A DNA stretch of 64,000 nt. It comes from Nymphalis io. Its lineage: Eukaryota > Arthropoda > Insecta > Lepidoptera > Nymphalidae. Under the pieces are notes generated by a model. That model searched no databases. It saw only the letters and a program-made list of their open reading frames with translations, and was not told the origin of the DNA. Location: contig NC_065894.1 of NCBI RefSeq assembly GCF_905147045.1, positions 7,043,501-7,107,500 of the forward strand, given 5' to 3'. Made by a program: the position numbers and the translations under genes. Shown in pieces: positions 22,621-34,670 of this stretch. Within the stretch, counting starts at the first letter, position 1, and each line of letters begins with the position of its first letter.

Positions 22621-23689
22621 TGTAAGTAAATATGTTCATGGTAATATAGTCATTTCAAATTGTCTTCTAAAATGTATGGAAATATAAAAGAAATATTTCA
22701 ATGCTAATTATGATATATAAATTTGATATACTTTAAGCTCATCTATCAAATGAGAATCCCTGTTACGATATGAAACATTCGTTTCTCACAATATCTAGTA
22801 TAGCACAATGTCCATGGTCGCCAAAATAGTCGTTTATCATCGATACTACCGTCCCCGTACACGCTTTTCGTGTTCTAAATTAATCTTTCTATGTTAGAGG
22901 CTTAAAGCGATTTCGAATACGAAAATCGCTACCAACAGTGCAACTTACAAGAGAGTATAATAATAAATTATTCACGTTTATTTTCATTTTCATTATCAGA
23001 ATAAAATTTAATCCTATTCAATAAGATGTAGCTTTTACGTTGTCCAGGCTGTATGACTAAATCTATTCTTATAATGATCAATTGAGTGACATAGAAGTAG
23101 ATGTGCTGCGTCTTAGAAAATCTTCTCCATGGATAAATATTTAAATGTACAAAGCTTCATGGTAATTGGTAAAACGGTGTCGAAGTCTATTAACCTTAGA
23201 GATATACCAGCATCATTTTTGATAAATAAGCTAATCTTCAAAACATTGAATTAATACCTTAAAAACTATAATACATGACTTTTGCATTTTAAAATTAGAA
23301 CTCAATGTTTAATTTTGTTATTTTAGCAGATATATATGTTTTTATTCAATATATATTTATATTTTATACAAAAAAGTATCATAACAATTGAACATTAATT
23401 TTATTATTGTATTAAAAAAGTTAGACAAACAATCAATTATTCGAGATGAATTTGCTCAGAAGATTTGCCTCTTGTAAAAACTCGATGAGGTCATGAGAGA
23501 TGTATGGTTTTGGTTAGGAAAGGATTCACAATGTTCTAGCTTACATCATGTCCACCTCGTGATTGATGAACGTTGACATGACCTGAATTAACTAGCACAA
23601 TGTTTGTATTGCGATCAGATGGAAGATGTGGTTCCTGAATCGTATAAGAAATAATAAGGTCAAATAATATTAATGAATTACATAAATTT

Positions 23690-23932
23690 GACGAGCCGGT
23701 TGGCGTGGTTGGTGTATGATTGCCTTTCACGCCGAAGGTTGTGGGTTCGATTCCCACCCAGAACAGATATTTGTGTGCATGAACATGTCTGTTTGTCCTG
23801 TTTGTATTTACAAAAGAAAAAAAGTATATATAGTATATCAGTTTTCTGGTTTCCATAGCACAAGCTCTGTACAAGCTTAATTTGGAATCAGATGGCCGTA
23901 TGTGAAAAATGTCCCAGGATATTTAAAAAAAT
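23690..23932 (+). repeat. tRNA-derived SINE (SINE-3)
   Basis: The head 'gagccggttggcgtggttggtg' and 'gtgggttcgattcccaccc' resembles tRNA A and B boxes. The body 'acagatatttgtgtgcatgaacatgtctg' and the end 'agatggccgtatgtgaaaaatgtcc' follow. Short frames on both strands (23536-23874) are translated repeat. This is the only copy of this family in the window. Confidence 0.7.
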
Positions 23933-23935
23933 GAC

Positions 23936-24597
23936 TTTGGGAAATGAACAGCGTACTTTTTATATTAAAAAAGGCATAATAGGCCTTTTTTTAAATAAAA
24001 TAGATTTGAGTATGAATACAAATCATTGATTTTTTACACGGGATATATTAAATAAATTATATATTTAACATTTCAAATCGGTGATAGCTTTGTATGAAAT
24101 TTATCCTCATAAAATGACGAACGTACTTGTAAAAGGCTATTTAAATAAAATATATTTTGATTTTTGTGTTAAGATGTAATTTAATCTAGCGATATAACAA
24201 GCTTTATAACGAATGCAAAATATTCATGGTTAGCCATAAATAAATGTTCCTATACTCTTATAAAATTTATAAACCAGATACGAATTAAGTTATAATACGA
24301 AAGGTTCATGCAATTGTTATGCGATTCTCAATATACGGGCGCAGTTAGCTTTACAACTGGCATAAATTGCTAAGTTTATTCATCGTCTCACTCCAAGCAT
24401 GAAACATTAAAGTTCTGGGGCCTATTTTATGTCATAAATATCACATTACTATAAGTTGAGTTCTTAAAAAAATAATAACATTACTTAATAAAATGCTACT
24501 TACGGATGCGGATTTCATATTAATTATAATATTACATTAAAAAATTGCAACAATGTAATATTGTTTCAAATAATATGCTTCATTGGGTTTCCATTCC
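23936..24597. other. gene-free stretch, nothing recognised
   Basis: AT-rich unique DNA without repeat or exon signals. Confidence 0.5.
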
Positions 24598-24745
24598 ATA
24601 TTATGAATGTGAAAATAGCTCTGTCTGTCTGTCTATTGTTACGCTTTTATGGCTAAACCACTGAAAGGATATTGATAAAATTTGGTATGAAGCGAGCTTG
24701 AAACCCAAGATAGGACATGGGCTACTTTTTAATACCTAACACGCG
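24598..24745 (-). repeat. interspersed repeat (family B), inverted copy
   Basis: 'ttatgaatgtgaaaatagctctgtctgtctgtct' and 'gttacgcttttatggctaaaccactgaaagg' are the reverse complement of the family B end seen at 13815 and 16265. Confidence 0.6.
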
Positions 24746-24769
24746 TATATATAAGACTAGTTCTCGTAT

Positions 24770-24885
24770 AGATATTGGCGCTGCAAGAAATATTAACCAT
24801 TCCTTACACAGTAAATGCGCCGCAAACCATGAAAACTAAGATATTATGTTCCTTGTGCCGCATTAATATTAATACCGATTGGATG
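24770..24885 (-). repeat. short relic of family A
   Basis: 'agatattggcgctgcaagaaatattaaccattccttac', 'gcgccgcaaacc' and 'atattatgttccttgtgcc' match the middle of family A copies. Confidence 0.5.
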
Positions 24886-25111
24886 CCATCCAACCCGGAG
24901 GCCTGCACGAAACCCTACCTCAGAATAAAAATTAGAATCAAGTAAAGCTTACTCAAATAATAAAATATTTTTAATGAAATTATAAGTTGACTATTTATAA
25001 TCAATTACATCATAACACGCGGACGGGCTGTTATAGTTTAAAAGGGCGTTTGTATAAAAATAAACCTTGAGATAATTGTAAGCGATATAGCGACGCCATT
25101 TTGTATAAAAA

Positions 25112-25430
25112 TTTTTTTTTTTATAGAATAGGAAGGCGGACGAGCATATGGGCCTGATGGCCTATGGGCCATATGGACCTGATGGTAAGTAGTCACCAAC
25201 GCCCATAGACATGGCATTGTAAGATATGTTAACCATCGCTTACATCACCAATGCGCCACCAACCTTCTGAACTAAGATGTTATGTCCCTTGAGCCTGTAA
25301 TTACACTGGCTCACTCACCCTTCAAACCGGAACACAACAATACCAAGTACTGCTGTTTTGCGGTAGAATATCTGATGAGTGGGTGGTACCTACCCAGACG
25401 AGCTTGTACAAAGCTCTACCACCAGTAAAA
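25112..25430 (-). repeat. SINE-like family A repeat, full copy
   Basis: It runs from the T-tract (poly-A on the - strand) and 'atagaataggaaggcggacgagcatatgg' to 'acgagcttgtacaaagctctaccaccagt'. It has a small internal duplication near 25150-25185: 'ggcctgatggcctatgggccatatggacctgatgg'. Confidence 0.85.
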
Positions 25431-25637
25431 GTTGTGTTCTTAGGAATAAACTTCGTGAAATGTCTGTCTACATTATATTTAGTAGTGTATTACACACATC
25501 CTTGTTAGTAGTTTTTATAGTTATCGCCTATCACATTCATATACATATGTGAGTTTTGACGATGTGATTCTTGAAAACGAAAATATTCTTTATAATATGT
25601 CTATATATTTTATAGTTTAAAGACTAGAGAAGAAAAA

Positions 25638-25940
25638 GCCGAGATGGCCCAGTGGTTAGAACGCGTGAATCTTATCCGATGATCGTGGGTTCAAACCCGG
25701 GCAAGCACCACTGTATTTTCATGTGCTTAATTTGTGTTTATAATTCATCTCGTGCTTAACGGTGAAGGAAAACATCGTGAGGAAACCTGCATGTGTCTAA
25801 TTTCATTGAAATTCTGCCACATGTGTATTCTACCAACCCGCATTGGAGCAGCGTGGTGGAATAAGCTCCACAACCTTCTCCTCAAAAGGGAGAGGAGGCC
25901 TTAGCCCAGCAGTGGGACATTATCAGGCTGTTACTGTTAA
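25638..25940 (+). repeat. tRNA-derived SINE (SINE-1), full copy
   Basis: The head 'gccgagatggcccagtggttagaacgcgtg' plus 'gggttcaaacccgggcaagcacca' gives a clear box A and box B. The body runs through 'ggaaacctgcatgtgtc' and 'aacccgcattggagcagcg' to 'cagcagtgggac...ggctgttactgtt'. It is the only + strand copy of this family here. Confidence 0.9.
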
Positions 25941-26356
25941 AGACTGCAGTAATTTTTGATGTCAAATATACGAGCATCACATGAAGCGGGTGTTTTGTCA
26001 ATCCCAAATGACGGGAATTCCACAACACTAGGGTCTGAAAGTTTAATAGTAATAAATTGAATAGCTTAAATAAAATGTAAATAATTAATTTAATACTTTT
26101 AATAATTATTATTTTAATTTTTTGATAATTTAATTTTATATGTAGCTGGTTAATTACTTACTTAAATGAACTAGTTCAAACTGTAGTGTCTAGCATCTTG
26201 GAATTTGCTCAAGAGTTATTCAAATAGCGTAGGCGTATCCGACTGGCAATGTTTTTTGACATTCAACCTTAAAAAGGATGTAATATTTTCCCGTTGACCA
26301 TAAACTCTTTTAAAGTAGGATATAAATTTATTTTAATGTTTACAGCATAGTAGTGA

Positions 26357-26632
26357 AATTCCCAGGTAGGGCCAATAAAAAGTTATTGGGTTGTTCTTTC
26401 AGAAAATTCTCAGTAGCAGCTCTGGGTCTGGAAGTTGGAAGTGTGTACACTCCCGTGCCTCGGAACTTGGTCCTATGCCTGAACTCTTTCCGGTCGTGTC
26501 AGATTGCCGTCCAATCGGATTATTACCATTCGGCTAGGGAATAGAGAGTGCACCTGTGTTTGTGCACACACTAGTGCACTATAATATCTCCTGCGTAGTT
26601 GGCTAATCTCTCTTGAAATCGGTCGGGAGGAC
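26357..26632 (+). repeat. tRNA-derived SINE (SINE-2), 5' truncated
   Basis: It begins inside the tRNA-like head at 'ttcccaggtagggccaataaaaag'. It continues with 'gtctggaagttggaagtgtg', 'acactcccgtgcctcgg', 'agagagtgcacctgtgtttg' and 'cacactagtgcactataatatctcctgcg'. The 63-codon frame here is repeat. Confidence 0.8.
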
Positions 26633-28409
26633 TTCATACTTCTAATTACATTAACTTAAAGCACGGTAAAGATTATCAGTAATGAAATATTAAAGAAAAT
26701 GTTATTAAGATAGTAATAAAAACAACAATAAATACGAAAATATACTAAATTTTGTCTATTTTAATTTGGCTTTTTGTAGTCACATTGCGCAAATTGTGTA
26801 GTATATCGAAATAATCGTGAGCATCTGTTCTAGAAGTAATTATACGAGTATATATAAAGCAAAAAGCAAAATTTGGTTTTATCTTATACATATCATATAA
26901 CATTGAACAAACATACCTTATATGAAAGAATATATGGAGCGAAAGTAGCTTTTTGCCTGTTAATTCTGAACTAGAATTTAAGCAAACAAAAACAAGAGAT
27001 TTAACTACTTACTAATTTATTTTTCGTTAGCCATCCATTCATAATCCACAAGGTAACGTTCCCAAAGTTATAGTATCTTCATAAAGACTTTCTAACTACG
27101 ATATCGACCACAATATTCAATAATTTGAGCTTAAATTTATCAAACGTACTCAGTTAAAGACGTACACTGTAGCGAATTTCGGAACAATGATGGGCAACTT
27201 CGAAACTTCATTAAGGACCCAGGATTCACTTGCATCGATTTAAGTCGCTCTCTGAAACAATTAAGTAATTTCTGATAAGACTTTGTAGAGGTAAAGGAAT
27301 TTTGGTTCATTTTCATAAATTTATCAAAAAGACATGTATCCGATAGTTATATCGACCAAGTGAATGGAGTATGTTGGATCTTACTGATGGCTTAAATCTG
27401 ATAGAGTTTATGAGTTTTTGTATTCTGCGTTTGTATACATTTGTTTTCTTTTAGCGCCGTGAAAGAATCGCGAAAAACCTGCGATTGTCGAAGGAATATA
27501 AAGTCTTTATATAATCGCCAATTTGCATTGCAGTTGCTTTTTGACAAATTGAAGTCAAAATATTTACTATAAACTTTTAGCTAGCCTGAAATAGCTAGTT
27601 TTATTGCCAAATACCTACCTTTTTAACAAATTCTTGTAAAAATACTATAACATAATGGCACAGACTTTTCCGACCGTACCCTGTTCTTTCTAGTCCCTTT
27701 TTACGCATTCTTTCAAACATCATTTTTAGTTTCGGAAACAATTGCGTTTTTATTAAGTTATATGAATATATTCTGTCGTTTTCAGGCATTTTTAAATAAA
27801 TAAACAAAATTGTTTTATTATAGTATCTGTTATAGTTTTGCTATTGTTAGTCAAGAAAATTAACGTTCTGGTAATTTCGTTATAGATTACAACCTGACCT
27901 TTATAATAATAATTATAGATGATATAAAATAGCAATGTATTTGTATTATAACCTCCACTCATCCTAAAACTATTCGCATTGTGCATGAAAGTAAAAAAAA
28001 AACAAAAGTAGCTTGTTCAGTACAATATGACCCATAATTCCTTCGAAATAATATTTTGTCCTTTTTCAGAAATATTATATGAAATTTTTATATCCTTTTT
28101 GTGAGGTTCTAGTTATACTTTCGAGAGCAGACTAAATTAATCTTGTGCAGCTTAGCAACTTTAATCTTCTTTGTTCAAGTTCTATGTTACTTGCAACACG
28201 CTTGTTACTTATAGTGGAAAGTTTCGTAAAGTATATATTATAGAAAGGATTTTAATATTGTTAATATATAAAATTAAAACAATGATATCATCATGTAATA
28301 GTACACTTGTATGTTTGTGAGTGTAATGAGCTTTAATAAAATGTTATTATGAATGAAACTGTAGGTATACTTTCAAATAATATATGATAGATATATTTTT
28401 TAAAATATA
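26633..28409. other. gene-free stretch
   Basis: Unique sequence. The part from 27040 to 27560 is somewhat less AT-rich ('gatgggcaacttcgaaacttc', 'aaaacctgcgattgtcgaagg') and could be regulatory. Short - strand frames at 27601-27986 have no recognisable features. Confidence 0.45.
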
Positions 28410-28625
28410 ATGTAGGTAGGAGTACGGGCAATTAGGCCACTGGAAGGTATGTGGTCGTCACCACCGTAATACTCAACATTTGTTATATCACCAATGCGCC
28501 ACCAACCTTGGGAACTAATATGTAATGTTTCTTGTGCCTGTAGTTACACTGACTAACCCACCGTTCCAACCGGGACACAACAGTACTGAGTATTACTGTT
28601 CGACGGTAGAATATTTGATGTTTGG
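28410..28625 (-). repeat. SINE-like family A repeat, partial and diverged
   Basis: 'tatatcaccaatgcgccaccaaccttgggaac', 'ttcttgtgcctgtagttacac' and 'gacggtagaatatttgatg' follow the family order. Both ends are degraded. Confidence 0.7.
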
Positions 28626-28854
28626 ATGTTTTTTTAATAATAAATATAGTTGCAATAATTTTTATTTTTCTATAATACTTAACGGCAGGTTATAGAGACG
28701 AAACAAACGATCTTTTAATAATTAACGTAAATGAAGACGAAAATAAAGCGGTTTCAAACAAGGTTTTCAACAATACTTAAAATTGAAGATCAATTCCGAT
28801 ATCCTGTTTTAATGAATACTGGGAGATTCTTTTCGCATAGTTCTAATAAAGAGG

Positions 28855-29235
28855 AGCATCGAAACTTGAAATTAAGATTCTTCGAGTTCCGCGCGCGGGG
28901 AATAAGATTAATGAAGGGCGGCACCTGGGGGTCGCCCCGTTAACGATGCGACGGGTCAGGGGGAAATAACTGTTAAAAATAATAAGCGGAAAAAAATTCC
29001 AACGAGTTTCTATCAAGGCTGTCGGATATTAACGTTTTTTCCTCATAGAAAGCGATAAATACGCCGAAATTATAACTTGGAAGGAGTTTTTGGCATTCGA
29101 TGTAATGGTAAATGCAGTTTTGGCAGCTGATGAAAACGTCGAAGTAATAATCGAAGCAATACGCGGTGCCCATTTTGTTTTTGCGAGAAACATTGTTAGC
29201 TGAATCTCGTATTTCAGTGGCATTTAATGATAGAA
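28855..29235. promoter_or_regulatory. candidate non-coding conserved element(s)
   Basis: Two blocks stand out. The first is 28865-28965 ('cgcgcgcggggaataagatt', 'ggcggcacctgggggtcgccccg', containing the E-box CACCTG). The second is 29020-29225 ('ggaaggagtttttggcattc', 'ttggcagctgatgaaaacg', 'aatacgcggtgcccatt', containing the E-box CAGCTG). Short frames exist on both strands but they are mutually overlapping and unrecognisable. A non-coding role fits better than coding. Confidence 0.3.
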
Positions 29236-29708
29236 ACACTTTTGTGAAGAAGATTTCAATAGTTTTTGGTATTTGTGTTTGTTATTCTTACTTTTATTGG
29301 CAAAAGACAGTAAGGCTTTTCTTATTTAACTTTTCTGTTGGATTTAATTTTTACTTTTAAGGTTTTGTATTTATAGACTACAAATCGACACATTTTTCAA
29401 TTTAACGTGCTTCTTAAATGGTATGTATTTTATACGTATAACGTACATTTATATTTGTTGATATGTCTTTCGTGATGCGTGTCTTGAAAAAAAGATCTAT
29501 CGCAAAATATTTTTTACAGCAAAAATTAAATTCATAACATATTATTTTTAATGATATATTAAAATCGTTGATAGTGTGTTGCAAATAAAATCATTAACTT
29601 AGTACTTTACTTATTTGTTAATTATATAAAGGCAGACAAACAAATGGGCCAAATAATTGTAAACATGTACATCTATATTAATTACTATTTATAGTTTATT
29701 GGTAAAGA

Positions 29709-29995
29709 TGGTGGTAGAGCTTTGTGCAAGCTCGTCTGGGTAGGTACCACCCACTCATCAGATATTCTACCGCAGCAGCAGTACTTGATATTGTTGTGTT
29801 CCGGTTTGAAGGGTGAGTGAGCCGGTGTAATTACAGGCACAAGGGACATAACATCTTAGATCCCAAGGTTGGTGGCGCATTGGTGATGTAAGCGATGGTT
29901 AACATATCTTACAATGCCAATGTCTATGGGCGTTGGTGACCACTTACCATTAGGTGGCTCATATTCTCGTCCACCTTCCTATTCTATAAAAAAAA
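29709..29995 (+). repeat. SINE-like family A repeat, full copy, + orientation
   Basis: It starts 'tggtggtagagctttgtgcaagctcgtctgg' and ends 'ccacttaccattaggtggctcatattctcgtccacc...ctataaaaaaa'. The A-run marks the 3' end. Confidence 0.85.
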
Positions 29996-30169
29996 GATCG
30001 TTTAGCGTTGTTGCTAAGTGAATTCATTATTAACTTGACGATCAAATATTCGTTAAAATTAAATATCTTATTATGATTAATTTATTGCAAAACTGTACTG
30101 TAACTCAAAATTTTAACTTTAAATATTATGTAAATTCATATAAAAATGTCATTAGTATAACAAGTACGC

Positions 30170-30720
30170 TTTATATTTTTGCGTAAAGCCTTTATATACA
30201 ATTCGCCGCGTAACGGTAACATGTTCACCATCCCGTCCCCATTCTGATGCATTAGAGCGTTAATAAGACTATATGTAAGTGTCACCCACAATGAGAATAA
30301 TAAAAGCGCATAATAGTGAATGAAAATAGCTCGTCGACTGTTACTGAATATCACAATGCCATGCGACAACAATGGGCCAGGACTTATATTCCATATAGAC
30401 TAAATGAAACAAAACCCCTTTGGAAAATGAGACAAAAATGTTTGTAAATTGAAAGCGAATAGGGGCTTTAATAACGATGGAGTGTGAGTTATGTTCCTTC
30501 CTGGTGTTGCTGCCAGTAATTTAGGCTCCGTGTATCGTGCAATATAGAATGGTGCAGAGTAAGGCATAAATTGAAGAGAACGTTTGGTAGCATGTTGGCG
30601 AACCATAAATATTTTAAAGAATTTCAATCTACTGTTTCTGCAGTACGGTGTATACAATTCAGATTCAATTTCACTTGCACACGGTGAAGTATAATTGCCA
30701 TACGATTCTGTTGTGTACAT
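30170..30720. promoter_or_regulatory. candidate long non-coding regulatory region
   Basis: About 550 bases of unique DNA of intermediate GC. It includes 'gccgcgtaacggtaacatgttcacc', the Sox-type core ACAATGG (30369-30375), a forkhead-like TGTTTGTAAA near 30440 and 'ccatatagactaaatg' near 30392. Two - strand frames (30136-30372, 30400-30720) lie here but lack any recognisable motif and splice partners. I judge non-coding more likely. Confidence 0.3.
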
Positions 30721-30984
30721 AAAGTCTAAAGAAATATCTTCATCTTTATTTTGAATAAAATTTATATTAAAGATAAAAATAAAAGAACGAAATTGATGTG
30801 ATAAAATATAAAGTTATTGGTGGGAATGCAAAAATGTTGACCACTAAAATACGATAATTTTTTTCAAGATTATTTTACATAATAATTTCTTCGTTAATGT
30901 ACGAAATACAAAACATGAGTGCAATCACGTCAGGAGCTGACAATGTAATGACGGTAGGCCGTAATGTAGATTTTATCCAGTTCG

Positions 30985-31145
30985 GTACACGCTGGTGCTA
31001 AAGCTGCTACGAAAGATTTTTATTACTTTTTGCATGTCAACCGTGAAGTTTATAGTTGCAATTATTGTTGAAACACTGCAAGCGATTTATGGCAGCAATC
31101 GTGAAGTTAGGGTAGTGTTACATCGTTCTGGTTGATCGATCATGG
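30985..31145. promoter_or_regulatory. candidate non-coding element with posterior-Hox-type site
   Basis: The block 'cacgctggtgctaaagctgc', 'gcaagcgatttatggcagcaatcg', 'ttgatcgatcatggttgacc' has the TTTATGGC core also seen at 2722. There is no reading frame. Confidence 0.25.
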
Positions 31146-32744
31146 TTGACCTGTATTTAACGAGTATCAAAATAGAGTGCAGATATGCAATCTCTATTGT
31201 AGTGTTTGTTCGTAAACAAAATATTATGTACATTTTCTTACTTTGTTGGATTCGTTTACGCTTCTAAAATTGCTTAAAATTGGTAAATACGATAATGTAT
31301 TTAGATTATTTCAAAATATATTGTATGTATAAAAGACCTTATTTACTTATTACAACGCAAAGCCTAATTAGAATAACATCGAGCCGAAATTAGAAAAAAC
31401 TTTTTTTTTTAATTGTATTGTAGTGCGCACAAAGGTGTGAAAAAAAATATAGAACTTTTCCTACCAATGCATCGTAAATTTGTCATTAAAGTTTAGGTTC
31501 GAGGACAACATTTTGTGATCTATTTAAAAGACTAACTTTTATATATATTTTTGTTTATCACATAAAGTTTAATTTTGTACAAAAATTTCTCTCTAGATAG
31601 CGAAGATTTCAACTGTGTCTATTATTTGTATACTGAAAACTTTTAAAGTGAAAAGTCTGTACATATGAGTGCACGACTTCGCACAGGATTCTCTTGAAGA
31701 GATACTAAACAGTAGCGTCTAACAAGAAATGTTCAAAGAGCTGCTCGGAACATCTCATTTCGGCAGAAATACAAGACAATGCTTTTAAGCGATTCGCCCA
31801 TTGTAGGAGGGACCCGAGCTCATATTTTACATTACGCGCTACATGTGATTTTTTTCCAAACTTTCGTTTCGGCGAAATTTCATAAATATGCACCCCTTTA
31901 GATGAGACTTGTCAGTATTTTGTCTGGTTTTGTGATCTGTCACGTACTTATTGGATCCTTTGTTTTCTTTGAATGTATCATGCTTTGACTTTTTTTAGCT
32001 AGATATGATGAAAAGTATAAAAAAAGTGAATAAAGATACAACTTCACATAATCCTATATAATATAATAATTTTGAAATTATTTCCTCCAGAACACTATCA
32101 AATGTTGCGTTGAATGTAATGTAAAATACGTTGTTAAATTAAACAATTAATAATATACATAATAAGATGAAAAAGTATGTACTTTTTAAGATATTTCAAT
32201 TTACAAGTTTATCGATTTAGCTTGCTATGTAAATTTACACGTCATCCTTGATGATTTATATAGTAATAAGCGTCATGAATCACTAGGCGTCGTGACTTCT
32301 CGTAATTGCTTTGCCAATCGAATTAATTTCTTCGGTTAGTACTTTATGGTACTGTTTTTGAAATTGATTCCTGCGAGATATCAATAATTTCAAAGCGCTT
32401 TTATATGCGCTATATTTTTAATAGTTTATAGAGGCTTTATGTTATATAGCGCTGATCGTGCTGTTTCAAAATCATTAAAAGTAAAATTATCTAGTTGCTG
32501 TTGTTTGTTGGTATATAAAATACCTATAACACATCACGAAGTTTGTAAATCATTAAATTTGTTCAAGCGACCTATTACTTCCAGCATTTCAATAAAATGA
32601 AGGTGTGAAGATATTTAAATATTGTCTTGGCATATTTCGGTTTCGGCATCTATTCTCTTTGGAAAATAACCAACCACACAGGTGCTAAAGGTTCGATGAG
32701 GATCCGATGATGTTATATATATATATCAATATATGTTTAAGCGA
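31146..32744. other. gene-free stretch
   Basis: Mostly AT-rich. The part 31655-31905 is less AT-rich ('ggagggacccgagctc', 'cggcagaaatacaag') and unique; a regulatory role is possible. No gene is supported. Confidence 0.4.
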
Positions 32745-32925
32745 AATACCAATCATTTAAAGATCTCCTAAACTATCCGTCAGATTGACTTGAAATTTGT
32801 CATAGTGTCCTCAATGTAGACGCTCACTAAGAACGTATTATAGGAAAATCCTATGTAAAATACATGTTTCTTCTTACCTACCCGTGCGAAGTCGGGACGA
32901 TCAGCTGACAGCTAGTATTATATAA
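32745..32925 (+). repeat. diverged interspersed repeat ending 'gcgaagtcgggacgatcagctgac'
   Basis: 'acttgaaatttgtcatagtg', 'acgctcactaagaacg' and 'cctacccgtgcgaagtcgggacg...gctagtattatat' resemble the end of a common insect repeat with 'acccgtgcgaagtcggg'. The same motif in another form lies at 36355-36390. Confidence 0.4.
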
Positions 32926-34197
32926 GGCAAAATAATAAATAATGTACCTTCTCATATGTAATAATGGTCAGTTTTAAGTATTTTTTTTTAATCAAATACA
33001 GTGTTTTTTTCTCGAATGTAAACGTTGATACATTTTTATTTAAAAAAAGAAAATACTTTTTTGTCGCAAAATCACTCAGTACAGAAATATTAGTCATGTG
33101 TTGTCTGTCCCGCGCGTCAGGAGAGGTAGAGGGGGAATCTTAGTATGTTTAAAAGAATACGATTAATCGATTCAAACAGCAAAATTTCTTTTCAGGCTTA
33201 AAATCAACTTAAAAACCCGTCATGGTTTTAGACTTCCTCGAAAAAATATGTGTCATGATTGTATTTATACATTGGCAACATCGGCCATTACTTCTTTAAT
33301 TTATTATATTTGTATGAAAGAAGTAAAACCTTGTAGCTACTCTGTAATAAAAGGTAATGATTGTAGGGTATTTTGGATGGAGGCGGATTCTCTAAAGAAA
33401 CGTAATTTTGTCAGGGATTACGGTTTCATTCCAGAATGAACAATAAAAACAGGCTTGCGGTCATTGTACATGTTTCATTTTTGTTTCAGAGATTGGTTAA
33501 TTTTATATTAAAGCTGCTTAGGTAGAATCTTCTTTTTTAACTCAAGTTGCTACTAGCTTAAGGGTTTCATCTTATTTTATTTTTAAATAAAAAGTAACCA
33601 GTGTCTAACATCTTAGCTCACGCCCTTTCCTGTTTAGATATACATACGGAATATTTTATAATATCTTCTATGACAAAATATAGCCTTTTTTTGCGATTTT
33701 TTATATTCCTTTTAATGATAACTTGATGAATGACTTATTTATTAACAGATAATATAACCACGCGAACGTTTATTACATAAATACCCTTTATAATATTGCC
33801 AGCGTTTGATTCGAAAGCGTTGACATTTTTCTCCAATGTTACCTAAAGTTTTATTTACAAAATAACAAATAAATGGAGCCGCATTTTTTTAATAAGATAG
33901 TTCCATATTCATCGAATTAGTAATTCAGAGGTGAATCCAAAAAAGAAACATTATATTACATAATTTTTTAAGAGGCATAACACATTTTTAGTGAGAACGA
34001 ATTCCCTTTAAAAAGTTATAAAAATTATAATATTAATATGTTGTCGCCGAGTATGTTGATTGACAGGGGACGACTACGGTTAGGTATAAATCCTCTTTTT
34101 TACGCCTTTGTGAGCGGATTAGGAGCTTACGTTGTATCAGTAAACTACCATATCCTTTAGAGTAATCCACGTGTAATAATATATGTATGGTGACTTT
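32926..34197. other. gene-free stretch upstream of the b561 cluster
   Basis: AT-rich. A unique block at 33300-33460 ('gattgtagggtattttggatggaggcgg') has a 63-codon frame with no recognisable features. Confidence 0.4.
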
Positions 34198-34337
34198 ACT
34201 GTCTCATTGGTCTAGTGGCTAGATATAAGGTCGTAGATTCCGAGGTCCTGGGTTCAAATCCGAGGTTGGGCCCATAAAAAGGTGTTCTATCGAAGATTCT
34301 CAGCAGCAGCTCGTAGTCTGGAAGTTAAAATAGTTGG
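34198..34337 (+). repeat. tRNA-derived SINE (SINE-2), 3' truncated
   Basis: The head 'gtctcattggtctagtggctagata' (box A), 'cctgggttcaaatccgaggttgggcc' (box B) and the body 'gattctcagcagcagctcgtagtctggaagtt' are present. The rest is lost. Confidence 0.75.
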
Positions 34338-34543
34338 TAAAATATTATTGTTTAGTAGTAGAATTTGCAAAAATTGTCTGCAACTGTAAACATTTATGTT
34401 TTGCAATTTATTCATTTAATAAATATAATATTGAGGAAATAAGATTTTTCATACACCATTAAAATATATTTCTTTTTCTTTGATGAACAATAAGTAAAAT
34501 ACAGTATAGATATAAAAAAGAATAACCTATTTTTTATATTCCT

Positions 34544-34550
34544 TATAAAA
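34544..34550 (+). promoter_or_regulatory. possible TATA box of b561 gene 1
   Basis: TATAAAA lies 121 bases before the start codon of gene 1, in unique DNA. A second TATAAAA at 34511-34517 is an alternative. No further core-promoter evidence is visible. Confidence 0.35.
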
Positions 34551-34670
34551 GCCGTAACGATATACCCTTAAACTGTTGACATATAAAACGTCAAAAATAA
34601 GGGAATCGACAGAACAACACTAGCAGTTTTGTATAATTTATTTGTTACATTATAATAAATTTCGCATAAA

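Larger units (their letters stand above)
21214..23689. other. gene-free stretch with two candidate regulatory islands
   Basis: Unique AT-rich DNA with GC-richer blocks at 21830-21970 and 22440-22620, listed separately. No coding exon is supported. Confidence 0.5.

Noticed and set aside
33248..33439. 63-codon + strand frame upstream of the b561 cluster, considered as an extra exon
   Set aside because: It lacks b561 features, and gene 1 already has a full N terminus with a good start context.
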